Shown here piece by piece: positions 55,035 through 63,691 of a DNA stretch of 64,000 nucleotides. Both the position numbers and the translations under genes were made by a program. Positions within the stretch are counted from its first letter, which is position 1. The number at the start of each line of letters is the position of its first letter. The notes under the pieces were generated by a model. It saw only the letters and a list, made by a program, of their open reading frames with translations. It ran no database searches and was not told where the DNA came from. The stretch comes from Pseudomonadota bacterium (lineage in GTDB: Bacteria > Pseudomonadota > Alphaproteobacteria > Caulobacterales > Caulobacteraceae), in assembly GCA_021808285.1 (NCBI GenBank), contig JAKBBV010000001.1, positions 93,304 to 157,303 of the forward strand, read 5' to 3'.

Positions 55035-55054
55035 GTGCGTGGGATCCGCGGGGA

Positions 55055-55138
55055 CTAGAATTTGTCGGGCCGAAGCAGCGCGGCGACCATGTAGGCGCCG
55101 ACCCCGAGGGCCGCGAAGGCGTAGATCAGGGCGACCAT
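55055..55138 (-). CDS. kdpF: K+-transporting ATPase subunit F (27 residues)
   Basis: Single-helix peptide beginning MVALIYAFAALGVGAYMV and ending AALLRPDKF. The C-terminal LLRPxKF is the KdpF signature. It stabilises the Kdp complex. Its ATG follows the stop of a further small ORF by one base. Confidence 0.9.
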   Translation of the reverse strand: MVALIYAFAALGVGAYMVAALLRPDKF

Positions 55139-55139
55139 G

Positions 55140-55223
55140 TCAGAGTCGCCTCAGCAGGCGGACATAGAGTCCGAGCGCGGCAAACAGCAGTCCGCCGCCG
55201 GTGAGAGAAAGAAAATCGCCCAT
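55140..55223 (-). CDS. 27-residue hydrophobic small ORF heading the kdp operon
   Basis: ATG at 55223, stop TGA at 55142-55140, one base before the kdpF ATG. It encodes a single predicted helix (TGGGLLFAALGLYVRLL) with a basic C-terminus (RRL). Short LYVR-type peptides occur in the same position in some alphaproteobacterial kdp operons, but I know of no function. The tight spacing to kdpF argues that it is translated; its own ribosome-binding site is weak. Confidence 0.6.
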   Translation of the reverse strand: MGDFLSLTGGGLLFAALGLYVRLLRRL

Positions 55224-55308
55224 ATGCCGAACCAGGCCCCGCATCGCCGGAGAGGGTCAGTTTGCGGCCAGAGCGCCTCAAACCTCCATGTTCAAGGTTC
55301 GGCGAGGG

Positions 55309-55325
55309 TATAAAGCCTGCATAAA
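55309..55325 (-). promoter_or_regulatory. Candidate KdpE operator upstream of the kdp operon
   Basis: On the minus strand TTTATG-N5-TTTATA: two near-identical T-rich hexamers with an 11-bp period, ~90-100 bp before the first small ORF. KdpE of other bacteria binds T-rich TTTATA-like DNA, and OmpR-family dimers use one-turn direct repeats. The site lies in an AT-rich island in a GC-rich genome. Confidence 0.5.
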
Positions 55326-55358
55326 ATCCGGCGCCCGGGCGCCCCGGCCTCTGATCGA

Positions 55359-56492
55359 TCAGTTCCGATCCGCAAACAGGGCTTCGAGGCGGGCGGCATA
55401 GGGGGCGAGCACCGGGGGACGTGCGGGATCGACGGCGTCCAGGACGCGCCGCGCGCGGGCGACATAGCCTTCGAGGTCGGCATCATGCGTATCCAGGGCG
55501 CGCGCCAGGGCGTCGGCCCCCGCCTCGATGTCGAAGTCGGGATAGGCATAGCCGGCCTCGCCTAGAAAGGGCGAATTGTGCACCAGCGGATAGCCGCCAT
55601 GGAGCGCCTCATAGAAGAGATAGTTGAGGCCGTTCTCCCACTGGTGGGCGACAATCACGTCCACATGGCGCGCCGCATAGTCGACAAAGGGAAAGCGCGG
55701 CTCGGCCGTGGCCTTGCCGGCCTGGACGATGTCGAGACCCAGGGCGATGTGCTTGAAGGTCGGATTGTCCTTGATCCCGAACGTATTGGTCATGAACAGG
55801 TGGGCCAGGGCGTCCGGACGGCGGCGATGCAAGGTCTCGCAGATCAAAAGCGGGATCAGCGTCGTCTTCACCACATTGAGATTGGGTTCGAAGACCCCGA
55901 CCCGTCGGCGTCCTGTTTGCGGCCTGTAGCCCCATTGCGCGCGGGTCTCGGCGTCCCGGACCAGGCTCTGGTCGAGGAAATAGGGCGACCACAGATGGGG
56001 CAGGGAGATCACCGGCGCGCGCTCCAGCGTGGCGAAGAAGCCGGCGCAGGTCTTCATGTGATGGGGATTTGTCCAGATCTCCGCGTGCCGGGTGCGATGC
56101 GGATTGGGTATCCAGCCGTGGGCCCCGAAACAGATCGCTTCGGCGGCGAAGACGTAGTCGTTGCCGAATTTGTAGGCGATGGACTTGCCGCCTCGGGCGT
56201 GCAGGACCTGGTAGAAATCGGGGCCCAGCGAGGCGTTCATCTCGATCACGAGATCGGTCTCGTAGATGGCCTTCTGGATCGGCCGCAGGTCGGCCCGGAA
56301 CGCCTCCAGCATCATGCCCGGCGGATAGGGGTCGATCTCGCCGTCGTGACACAGCCAGACATTGGCCGCTCCCGGCCAGGACTTGAGCAGGAGGTAGAGA
56401 AACACGCAGTGCTGATTTGCGCCGTTGTACCAGATGGATTGGCCTGGCTGGGCCTCCACGTTCATGGTGATGGAGATGTTGATGGCCGCCAT
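55359..56492 (-). CDS. DUF2827 family protein (GT-B glycosyltransferase-like)
   Basis: 377 residues. The N-terminus MAAINISITMNVEAQPGQSIWYNGANQHCVFL and the C-terminal half (VDVIVAHQWENGLNYLFYEALHGGYPLVHNSPFL) fit the DUF2827 family; the EALHGGYPLVHNS motif resembles donor-binding segments of GT-B enzymes. No sugar donor or acceptor can be inferred. It is oriented away from DUF1491 and downstream of nothing obvious. Confidence 0.8.
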   Translation of the reverse strand: MAAINISITMNVEAQPGQSIWYNGANQHCVFLYLLLKSWPGAANVWLCHDGEIDPYPPGMMLEAFRADLRPIQKAIYETDLVIEMNASLGPDFYQVLHARGGKSIAYKFGNDYVFAAEAICFGAHGWIPNPHRTRHAEIWTNPHHMKTCAGFFATLERAPVISLPHLWSPYFLDQSLVRDAETRAQWGYRPQTGRRRVGVFEPNLNVVKTTLIPLLICETLHRRRPDALAHLFMTNTFGIKDNPTFKHIALGLDIVQAGKATAEPRFPFVDYAARHVDVIVAHQWENGLNYLFYEALHGGYPLVHNSPFLGEAGYAYPDFDIEAGADALARALDTHDADLEGYVARARRVLDAVDPARPPVLAPYAARLEALFADRN

Positions 56493-56648
56493 CGGCGCCT
56501 GTCCCCCATGCCCGGCGAGGGGCGTTCATCCGCGCGCCGGCCCGACATTAGGGCCTCCGGGCCGGGAGCGGAAGCTTAACGAGGGCTTCTGGTCAGCGCC
56601 TTAAAGGAACGCGTGGCCGCGCGCCTCGGCGCGGTTCATAATTCGTCC

Positions 56649-56981
56649 ATGCAGCTTTCCAGCGATATCTGGGTCTATGCTCTGATCCGGCGCGTGACTC
56701 AGGCGGGGTCCTACGCCACCGTGGCCCGGCGGGGCGATGCGCGCGGCGGCGCGGTTCTGGTCAAGACGCGGGATGGCCGCTCCGGCGAGACGAAGCTGTG
56801 GACCCAGGCGGTGGGGCGGGGCGGAGAGCCGGTGTGGATGCAGCCCATCGCCGGATCGGACGAGGCGGCGGTGGATGCCTATCTCGAGCGCGCGGCCGGC
56901 CGCGACCCGGATGTCTGGATCGTCGAGATCGAGGATCGCGACGGCAAGCGCTTCTTCACTGAGGACGTGGACGAGGCCTGA
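56649..56981 (+). CDS. DUF1491 family protein
   Basis: 110 residues from ATG 56649. DIWVYALIRRVTQAGSYATVARRGDARGGAVLVK and DVWIVEIEDRDGKRFF are the family's conserved blocks. DUF1491 is widespread in Alphaproteobacteria; function unknown. An earlier start at 56613 would add a non-conserved leader. The 156 bp separating it from the divergent DUF2827 gene hold no recognisable gene. Confidence 0.85.
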   Translation: MQLSSDIWVYALIRRVTQAGSYATVARRGDARGGAVLVKTRDGRSGETKLWTQAVGRGGEPVWMQPIAGSDEAAVDAYLERAAGRDPDVWIVEIEDRDGKRFFTEDVDEA

Positions 56982-57022
56982 GCCGGGCGACCCGACAGAG
57001 CGCCTGCCGGCCCCCTCGCGCC

Positions 57023-57673
57023 TCACGCGGTTCGCGCCGGGCCCCGGTCGAGCCACCAGGCCGCCAAGGTGACGAGGAGATAGATCGCGAGCGAGGTGGC
57101 CGCCAGGCTCTGCGGCGTCCCGGTCTCGGCGCCGGATGCGGCGACGAATTGCAGACCCAGGAGACCGGCGAGGAACAGGGCGGCGGGCCAGGCGCGGCGT
57201 CCCTCCGCGGCGCGGCTGAAGGCCCAGAAGGGCGCGACCACGGCCAGGAGGCCGATCTCCACGATCTCCTCCGGCACGGGCTGGTTCCACAGCGACAGAC
57301 CGACTTTGGGCCCGCCCGGCCAGAGCAGCAGATCGGGCCGATGGACCAGGAGATCGAGCGCCCAATGGGAGACCACCACCGCGCCGATCACGACCGCTGC
57401 GCGCGGCCGAAGGCCCAGGACGAACCGGGCGATCGCCCCGCCCAGGGCGGATAGCGCCAGGGCGCCGGGGAGGCTATGGGTCCAGGGCATATCATAGAGC
57501 GCCAGGGCGCTGCCGGGCAGGTGGGGGTCGATGCGGAAATGCTCCACTCCGGCCAGGACAAGCCCGCTCCATCCCCAGTCGAGAAACTGGCTGGCGGCGA
57601 TCATGCTCCACAGGGGTGCGCGCGGTTCGATCGCCTTGCCCGCCAGTCCGGCCGCGAAATGGCCCACGAACAT
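57023..57673 (-). CDS. Polytopic membrane protein (YdjM-like metal-dependent hydrolase type)
   Basis: 216 residues, about six helices. The N-terminal VGHFAAGLAGK, PWTHSLPGALALS and SHWALDLLVHRPDL keep the His/Asp pattern of membrane-bound LexA-regulated/YdjM-type predicted metal hydrolases. No LexA site was noticed upstream. Activity unproven. Confidence 0.7.
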   Translation of the reverse strand: MFVGHFAAGLAGKAIEPRAPLWSMIAASQFLDWGWSGLVLAGVEHFRIDPHLPGSALALYDMPWTHSLPGALALSALGGAIARFVLGLRPRAAVVIGAVVVSHWALDLLVHRPDLLLWPGGPKVGLSLWNQPVPEEIVEIGLLAVVAPFWAFSRAAEGRRAWPAALFLAGLLGLQFVAASGAETGTPQSLAATSLAIYLLVTLAAWWLDRGPARTA

Positions 57674-57783
57674 GCGCTGATCCCCCGTGACATGCCGGGG
57701 CGGAGGCTAAACCGCGAACCGCGCCCCTGGGAAGGCCGCGCATGGCGTTTGCAGGCGCGGCGCGCTCGCGCTATCGGCGCGCC

Positions 57784-59394
57784 ATGTCCCAGACCTCCGC
57801 GACCTCGCCCGCGGCGCAGGCCGCCCGCCGGCGGACCTTCGCCATCATCTCTCACCCCGACGCGGGCAAGACCACTCTGACCGAGAACCTGTTGCTGGCG
57901 GGGGGGGCGATCCGGGCCGCCGGGGCCGTGCGGGCGCGGGGCGAGCAGAGACGCACCCGGTCGGACTGGATGAAGATCGAGCGCGAGCGCGGCATCTCGG
58001 TGAGCGCCAGCGCCATGACCTTCGACCATGCCGGGCTGATGTTCAACCTGCTCGACACCCCCGGCCACGAGGACTTCTCGGAGGACACCTATCGCACCCT
58101 CACCGCGGCGGACGCGGCGATCATGGTTCTGGACGCGGCGCGGGGCATCGAGCCCCAGACTCTGAAACTGTTTGAGGTCTGCCGCCTGCGCGACATCCCC
58201 ATCCTGACCTTCATCAACAAGATGGACCGCGAGGCGCAGGATCCTCTGGCCCTGCTCGACGAGATCTCCAGCAAGCTGGCCCTGGACCCGGCGCCGCTGT
58301 ACTGGCCGGCGGGCTCGGGCGGACGGTTCCGCGGTATGGTCGACCTGCGCCGCGACCGGTTTCTGGTCTATGAGCGCGCCGCCGCCGGCGAGGCCCCGGG
58401 ACCCACCCGGACCCTGCCGCTGGACTCCCGGGCCCTGGCGGACCTGATGAGTCCGGAGGAGCTGGAGGAGGCGCGGGAAGGCGCCTTGCTTGCCCGCGAG
58501 GCCTCTCCGGCCTTCGATCCCCAGGCCTTCCTGGAGGGGCACATGACCCCGATCCTGTTCGGATCGGCCCTGCGTCATTTCGGGGTGGACGAGCTGCTTG
58601 AGGCCCTGGGCGCCTTCGCCCCGCCGCCTCGCCTGACCCGCGCCTGGCGCGGCGGAGTCGAGACCCATGCAGCGCCCGGCGACGAGGAGGTCAGCGGTTT
58701 CGTGTTCAAGATCCAGGCCAATATGGATCCCAACCACCGCGACCGCATCGCCTTCGTCCGCCTGACCTCGGGCCGGTTCACCCGCGGCATGAAGCTGAAG
58801 GTGGAGGGGACAGGCAAACAGCTCAGCGTCAACGCCCCGATCCTGTTCTTCGCCTCGGACCGCGAACTGGCCGAGGAGGCTTTCGCCGGCGATGTCATGG
58901 GCATTCCCAATCACGGCGTGCTGAGGGTGGGCGACAGCCTCTCCCAGAGCGGGACCCTGCGCTTCGCCGGCCTGCCGAACTTCGCCCCTGAGATTCTGCA
59001 GCGGGTGCGGGTCAAGGACCCGCTCAAGGCCAAGCATCTGAAGAAGGCCCTGGAGGGCCTCGCCGAGGAGGGGGTGAGCCAGCTCTTTCGCCCCCTGGTC
59101 GGGTCGGACTTCATCGTCGGCGCGGTGGGCCCGCTGCAGTTCGAGGTCATGGCCGACCGGCTAGGCGGGGAATACGGCCTGGACGTCCTGTTTGAGCCCG
59201 CGCCCTATGCCGAGGCGCGTTGGCTCGAAGGCGACAGGGCGGCGGTGGAGGAACTGGTCTCGCGCCAGCGCTCGGCCATCGCCCATGATCTCGACCAGTC
59301 CCTGGTTTTGCTGGCCAAATCGGCCTGGGAGATCGGCTATCTCGCGGAGCGGTTTCCGAAGGTGACCTTCGCCCGGACGCGAGAGCGGGGCTGA
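57784..59394 (+). CDS. prfC: Peptide chain release factor 3
   Basis: 536 residues from ATG 57784. Translational GTPase with P-loop SHPDAGKTT (23-31), the RF3-specific switch I RTRSDWMKIERERGISVS, DTPGHEDFSEDT and NKMDREAQ; C-terminal domains with FVFKIQANMDPNHRDRIAFVR. It recycles RF1/RF2 from the ribosome. An earlier frame start (57742) adds a non-conserved Arg-rich leader. Confidence 0.94.
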   Translation: MSQTSATSPAAQAARRRTFAIISHPDAGKTTLTENLLLAGGAIRAAGAVRARGEQRRTRSDWMKIERERGISVSASAMTFDHAGLMFNLLDTPGHEDFSEDTYRTLTAADAAIMVLDAARGIEPQTLKLFEVCRLRDIPILTFINKMDREAQDPLALLDEISSKLALDPAPLYWPAGSGGRFRGMVDLRRDRFLVYERAAAGEAPGPTRTLPLDSRALADLMSPEELEEAREGALLAREASPAFDPQAFLEGHMTPILFGSALRHFGVDELLEALGAFAPPPRLTRAWRGGVETHAAPGDEEVSGFVFKIQANMDPNHRDRIAFVRLTSGRFTRGMKLKVEGTGKQLSVNAPILFFASDRELAEEAFAGDVMGIPNHGVLRVGDSLSQSGTLRFAGLPNFAPEILQRVRVKDPLKAKHLKKALEGLAEEGVSQLFRPLVGSDFIVGAVGPLQFEVMADRLGGEYGLDVLFEPAPYAEARWLEGDRAAVEELVSRQRSAIAHDLDQSLVLLAKSAWEIGYLAERFPKVTFARTRERG

Positions 59395-59404
59395 GGCCGC
59401 GGCC

Positions 59405-60340
59405 ATGACGACGGCGGCGGAAAGCGAAGCCTGGGCTGTCTATGGCGCCCCTCCGCCCGTTCTGGCCCCGGTTCCGCCGCGGGCGCGCCAGGTCTCGCCG
59501 CTCATCCCGGACGCCTCGTCCCTGGAGGATCTCGCCGAGGCCAGCCTCGATCGGATGACGGTTCTGGCCCCGCCGGGCGCCCTGGAGCGGCGCTATGTCC
59601 TGGCCCAGGCCCTGCGCGCCCTAAAGCCTGGAGGGGCGCTGGTCGCCCTGGCGCCCAAGGATCGGGGGGGAAGCCGATTGCGTGGCGAACTTCAGTCCCT
59701 GGGCTGTGCGGTGGCCGAGGAGGCCCGGCGGCATCATCGCATCTGCACCGCGCGGGCCCCGGGCGATGCCGCCGCCATCGCCTCGGCCCTGACCGGCGGG
59801 GGCGTGCGCTGGCGGGAGGTCGGACTTGGGGAGGCGGGTTTCTGGACCCAGCCCGGCGTTTTCAGCTGGGACCGACCCGATCCGGGCACGACGCTTCTGG
59901 CGGCCCATTTGCCCGCCCTGGCCGGGCGAGGCGCGGACTTCGGCTGCGGCGCTGGCCTTCTGGCGCGCGCGGTCCTCGCCCAGCCCGGCGTCGCGGAACT
60001 GGAGCTGGTCGACATCGACGCCCGCGCCATCGCCCTGGCGAGACGCAATGTGGATGACGAACGCGCCCGATTTCGTCAGGCCGATCTGCGCCGCGCCTCC
60101 GGGGGCGCCAGGCTCGACTTCGTGGTTATGAACCCGCCCTTCCACCTCGCGGGGGTCGAGGATCGGGGTCTGGGCGAGGCCTTCATCGCCGCCGCCGCCG
60201 CCGCCCTGCGCCCCGGGGGGGTCTGCCTTTTGGTGGCCAATGTGTCCCTGCCTTATGAACGCGCGCTTGAAACCTGTTTCGCGCGCCTTGGTCAGGTGGT
60301 TCGGCGCGACGGCTTCAAAGTGCTGGAGGCGGTGAAGTGA
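59405..60340 (+). CDS. Class I SAM-dependent methyltransferase (RsmC/RlmG-like rRNA N2-guanine type)
   Basis: 311 residues. The C-terminal catalytic domain has GADFGCGAGLLARAVL, ELVDIDARAIALARRNV and the NPPFH motif (VMNPPFHLAGVEDRGLG), the signature of N2-guanine rRNA methyltransferases RsmC/RlmG; the N-terminal half is the degenerate methyltransferase domain of the same family. The target base is not certain. It overlaps the next gene by four bases (GTGA). Confidence 0.88.
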   Translation: MTTAAESEAWAVYGAPPPVLAPVPPRARQVSPLIPDASSLEDLAEASLDRMTVLAPPGALERRYVLAQALRALKPGGALVALAPKDRGGSRLRGELQSLGCAVAEEARRHHRICTARAPGDAAAIASALTGGGVRWREVGLGEAGFWTQPGVFSWDRPDPGTTLLAAHLPALAGRGADFGCGAGLLARAVLAQPGVAELELVDIDARAIALARRNVDDERARFRQADLRRASGGARLDFVVMNPPFHLAGVEDRGLGEAFIAAAAAALRPGGVCLLVANVSLPYERALETCFARLGQVVRRDGFKVLEAVK

Positions 60341-61068
60341 GCGCGCGCGTGCGGCTGGACCGGCTCCTGGCCAATCTGGGCTATGGCTCCCGCCGCGAGG
60401 TGCAGGGCCTGGCGGCGCGGGGACGGGTGCGCTGGGATGGCGAGGTCCTGCGTGACGCTTCCGCCCATATAAGTCTCGACGCCGATCTGCCCCGGCGCCT
60501 CACGGTGCACGGCGAGCCCGTGGACCCGCCCGCGCCCCTGACCTTGATCCTCCACAAGCCCCTGGGCGTCGTCTGCTCGCACAAGGAGGCGGGCCGTTCG
60601 GTCTATGAGCTGTTTCCGCCGCGCTGGCGGGCGCGCGATCCGGCGCTCTCGACGGTCGGCCGCCTGGACGCGGAGACCTCGGGGCTTCTCCTGGTCACCG
60701 ACGACGGCCAGCTCCTGCACCGGATCATCTCGCCCAGAGCGGCGATCGAGAAACGCTATATCGCCCGCTTGGCCCGGCCCTTACGCGGCGACGAGGCCGC
60801 GGTGTTCGCCGCCGGGACCCTGGTGCTGGAGGGCGAGACGACACCGCTCGCCCCCGCGCGCTTGACGCCGCGCGATCCGACGACGGCGGAGCTGATCATC
60901 ACCGAGGGCCGCTACCATCAGGTGCGGCGCATGTTCGCCGCCGTGGGCAATCATGTGCAGGCCCTGCACCGTGATCGCATCGGCGGCCTGACTCTGCCGG
61001 ACGACCTCGCCCCGGGGGAGTGGCGCATCGCCACGCCGGCCGAGATCGCGGCGGTGTTCGGCGGCTGA
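60337..61068 (+). CDS. RsuA/RluB-family pseudouridine synthase
   Basis: 243 residues from GTG 60337. N-terminal S4 RNA-binding domain (RLDRLLANLGYGSRREVQ) and catalytic domain with GRLDAETSGLLLVTDDG (catalytic Asp) and EGRYHQVRRMFAAVGNHV. Length and LHKPLGVVCS motif favour RsuA (16S rRNA U516). Coupled to the upstream rRNA methyltransferase, making a small rRNA-modification operon with prfC nearby. Confidence 0.9.
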   Translation: MSARVRLDRLLANLGYGSRREVQGLAARGRVRWDGEVLRDASAHISLDADLPRRLTVHGEPVDPPAPLTLILHKPLGVVCSHKEAGRSVYELFPPRWRARDPALSTVGRLDAETSGLLLVTDDGQLLHRIISPRAAIEKRYIARLARPLRGDEAAVFAAGTLVLEGETTPLAPARLTPRDPTTAELIITEGRYHQVRRMFAAVGNHVQALHRDRIGGLTLPDDLAPGEWRIATPAEIAAVFGG

Positions 61069-61072
61069 GGCC

Positions 61073-61723
61073 TCAGCCCCGCGCGGGCCGCCGTCGGGGG
61101 ATCTCGCGGAAGGTGAGGACCAGGTCTGGGACCACCAAGGCGCCCACGACCAAGCCCCAGAGGACATCGGTGAGAAGCTGGTCGCTCCAGTGGAATCCGG
61201 GAATGGCGTCAGGCACGCGGCTGAGCACGAAGATGGTGCAGAAGGCGTAGCTGCGCATCATCCAGGCGCGATGGGCGGGGATGTTGCGGTTGAGGATGCA
61301 GTAGAGCGCCATCAGGGTGGTGAATAGCCAGCCCCCGGCCTGAAAGCCCTGCTCCACCCTCATCATGGCCGGCAGGCCTTGGCTCTGTCCGGCGAAATGG
61401 ATGCCGATATAGCCGGCCATGGGTGCGGCGACGCAGATCGCGCCGACATAGATCCGACCCATCCAGCGATGCAGTCGCGGACGCGACCGGCGCAGGCGAT
61501 CAGAGAACTGAAAGGGCCCGACGCTCAGGGCCGTGACGCCGAATACGCCGTGCACCAGCAGCAGGTATTTGAACGACGCGATCTGCTTCCAGAATGGATC
61601 GTGTGGAAAGACGAGAAAACGCTCGTCGGTCCAGATCACCACCAACACCGCGACCAGGAGAGCCGCGAAAAATCCCCATTTGGCGGCGTCGATCTTCCCC
61701 GTCGTGATCCTGGCCCCCGCCAT
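61073..61723 (-). CDS. DUF2306 family membrane protein
   Basis: 216 residues from ATG 61723, four or five helices. HGVFGVTALSVGPFQFSDRLRRSRPRLHRWMGRIYVGAI (residues approximately 57-96) and NRNIPAHRAWMMRSYAF are the family's His/Arg-rich blocks. Function unknown; the conserved histidines between helices suggest heme or quinone contact. It converges with the pseudouridine synthase (4-bp gap). Confidence 0.82.
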   Translation of the reverse strand: MAGARITTGKIDAAKWGFFAALLVAVLVVIWTDERFLVFPHDPFWKQIASFKYLLLVHGVFGVTALSVGPFQFSDRLRRSRPRLHRWMGRIYVGAICVAAPMAGYIGIHFAGQSQGLPAMMRVEQGFQAGGWLFTTLMALYCILNRNIPAHRAWMMRSYAFCTIFVLSRVPDAIPGFHWSDQLLTDVLWGLVVGALVVPDLVLTFREIPRRRPARG

Positions 61724-61970
61724 GCCGCCATTTCCCCTGTTCAACGAGGGGAGGGGATCACAGGAACGGTGAGAGGACAAGCTTAAGTATGAGGCTTCTC
61801 AGCCAGATGGCGGTTGCACGGGACATTCAGTCCGGGCCTCTGGCCTGCGGACGCGTCGCCGCTGGCGCGGCTCGCCGGGGAAGGTTGGGCGGGAGGTTTC
61901 GCTATGGCGCGCGCGATGGGTCGCGCCCACGGGGGGCTACGCCTACCGGGGGCTACGCATGCGGGCGCGA

Positions 61971-62786
61971 TCAGGGCGGCTCTTGGTCCGGCGGATGCGC
62001 ACGGCGCAAGGTGGGTCGGTGCGGAAGCGCCCCTCGCCAGGGCCGGGGCGGAGCGAACTTTGAGGGAAGGCGGAGCGAAGGGGCTGCGAGGGCCCCGGAC
62101 GCAGCGTCCAGTTCATCGGGGTCGTCGCCAGGCGCCGCCAGGGGCGGAAGTCCCAGGTCCCGGCGGATATCGCGCAGGGAATCTTCGAAGGGGCGGTCGT
62201 AGAAGCGTTCGGGACGCTCCACATCGTACAGACGCTCATAGACGCGCCCCAAGAGACCCGCACGCGGATCCTGCTCGCCTCTGGGCGCGCGCTCGGTTTC
62301 GGAAAGATCGTTCTCCACCGGGTCATCGGCCTGGACGGAGCCGGGCTTTTCGCCTCCCGCAGGGGGAAAGACGAAGCCATAGGGAATGCCGGCGAAGGGA
62401 CGCGACGGGTGTGCGTGGGAGGGTGTGCGATCGCCGCCAGCCACGGGAGGAGCGGTGGGCGGAGCTGGCGCCGGATCGGCGCGCAGGGCGGCGATCTCGG
62501 CTTCGACCCCCGCCTCCAGGGCCAGGGTCAGGCGCACGGCGCGCGAGAGGCGCACAAAGGCGTTAGCCTGGTCGAGCGGTGAGCGGACGGCGGGCCTCAA
62601 CTCGGCCCCTTCCGGCGGCGCGACGCTCGGGCGCACCAGATCACGGACCATCTCCATGCCCAGGCCGGCGAGTTCGCGCAACTCGCAAAGCCTCGCCTCC
62701 GCACGTGCGATCCGCTCCTCCACGGATTCTCCACCTAGGAAATCCGCAGAGCGCAGGGACTCAGGCATGAGGGCGTCGGACGACAT
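61971..62786 (-). CDS. Hypothetical cytoplasmic protein with Pro-rich linkers
   Basis: 271 residues from ATG 62786. N-terminal coiled-coil-like region (ESVEERIARAEARLCELRELAGLGMEMVRDL), a helical block LSRAVRLTLALEAGVEAEIAAL, Pro-rich linker and an acidic block VYERLYDVERPERFYDRPFEDSLRDIRRDLG. No known domain. The last ~35 residues are Arg/Pro-rich and read like translated intergenic DNA, so the true end may be earlier in evolution. Nothing was recognised in 61781-61970. Confidence 0.55.
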   Translation of the reverse strand: MSSDALMPESLRSADFLGGESVEERIARAEARLCELRELAGLGMEMVRDLVRPSVAPPEGAELRPAVRSPLDQANAFVRLSRAVRLTLALEAGVEAEIAALRADPAPAPPTAPPVAGGDRTPSHAHPSRPFAGIPYGFVFPPAGGEKPGSVQADDPVENDLSETERAPRGEQDPRAGLLGRVYERLYDVERPERFYDRPFEDSLRDIRRDLGLPPLAAPGDDPDELDAASGALAAPSLRLPSKFAPPRPWRGALPHRPTLRRAHPPDQEPP

Positions 62787-62918
62787 GACGACCCAATAGT
62801 TGCATAATGCGATTTCTGCGTCAAGGCGTCGGTCTGGACGCCTCGGCGGCCTCGAACCTCCTCGACAGCCCACGTTCCGCGACAAATAACTGGCGTGCGC
62901 CCCGCCGCCGCGTTATTA

Positions 62919-62934
62919 CTGACTAGCTAGTCAG
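62919..62934. promoter_or_regulatory. Perfect 16-bp palindrome upstream of the toxin-antitoxin genes
   Basis: CTGACTAGCTAGTCAG, two-fold symmetric, 11 bp before the antitoxin GTG start and just upstream of or overlapping the AGGAG ribosome-binding site (62933-62937). It is a likely operator for Phd-type autoregulation by the antitoxin or toxin-antitoxin complex. Confidence 0.7.
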
Positions 62935-62945
62935 GAGAGCATTCT

Positions 62946-63230
62946 GTGTCCAAGACGGCCGTTGACGCCGCCACGCCAAGCGCCTCCCGCTGGAAGCTGG
63001 AGGACGCCAAGGCGCGATTCAGCGAGCTGGTTCGTCGCGCTCATGATGAAGGCCCCCAAGCCGTCACAGTGCGCGGACGTCCGGCCGTAGTCGTTGTGGA
63101 TGCGCAGGAATATGAGCGCCTGGCCGCGCCCAAGCCGGCTCTGCCTTTGGTGGCGTTTCTGGAGGGCCTGCATCTGGAAGGCCTGGACCTCGCGCGAGAG
63201 CGCGACCTCGGCCGCGACATCGATCTTTGA
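62946..63230 (+). CDS. Phd/YefM-family antitoxin
   Basis: 94 residues from GTG 62946. SRWKLEDAKARFSELVRRAHDEGPQAVTVRGRPAVVVVDAQEYERL (residues approximately 14-59) is the Phd/YefM DNA-binding fold; the C-terminal tail (ARERDLGRDIDL) should be the toxin-neutralising peptide. It overlaps the toxin gene by four bases. It binds the toxin and represses the operon. Confidence 0.9.
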   Translation: MSKTAVDAATPSASRWKLEDAKARFSELVRRAHDEGPQAVTVRGRPAVVVVDAQEYERLAAPKPALPLVAFLEGLHLEGLDLARERDLGRDIDL

Positions 63231-63691
63231 GGGGATGGCTGCTCGATACTAATGTCATCGCCTCCTTGGCCGCCACTACAGGAGCGCCGAGCGTCAAGGC
63301 GTGGGCGGCGAGGCAGGACGAGTCGCGCCTGTTCCTCAGCGTGCTGACGCTGGCCGAATATGACAAGGGCATCCATCAACTTCCGGAGGATGAGCCGCTG
63401 CGGGCGCGCTATGCGGCCAGCCGCGACGCCATCGCGGCGCGTTTCAAGGGCCGGATTCTGCCCGTGGGCGAAGGCGCCGTACGGCTCTGGGGGGCCATTT
63501 CGGGCCGGATCAAGAGGGACGCGGGCCATCCGCCCTCGGTGATCGACACCCTCCTCGCCGCCACCGCGATCGAGGCCCAACTCTATCTCGTCACCCGCAA
63601 CACCAAGGACGTCCGGCGCACGGGCGCCGCAGTCTTCAACCCGTGGGAGGATGACGCGGCGGATTTCCCGCTCAACCCCCATGGTGCGTGA
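63227..63691 (+). CDS. PIN-domain toxin (VapC/FitB type)
   Basis: 154 residues from TTG 63227 overlapping the antitoxin stop. PIN-domain acidic residues: Asp7 (LLDTNV), Glu44 (LAEYDKG) and Asp107 (VIDTLLAATA), with Asp128 possible. It should be an Mg-dependent RNase that inhibits translation until bound by the antitoxin. The NxD tail VTRNTKDVRRTGAAVFNPW is typical of FitB-like VapC. Confidence 0.9.
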   Translation: MRGWLLDTNVIASLAATTGAPSVKAWAARQDESRLFLSVLTLAEYDKGIHQLPEDEPLRARYAASRDAIAARFKGRILPVGEGAVRLWGAISGRIKRDAGHPPSVIDTLLAATAIEAQLYLVTRNTKDVRRTGAAVFNPWEDDAADFPLNPHGA

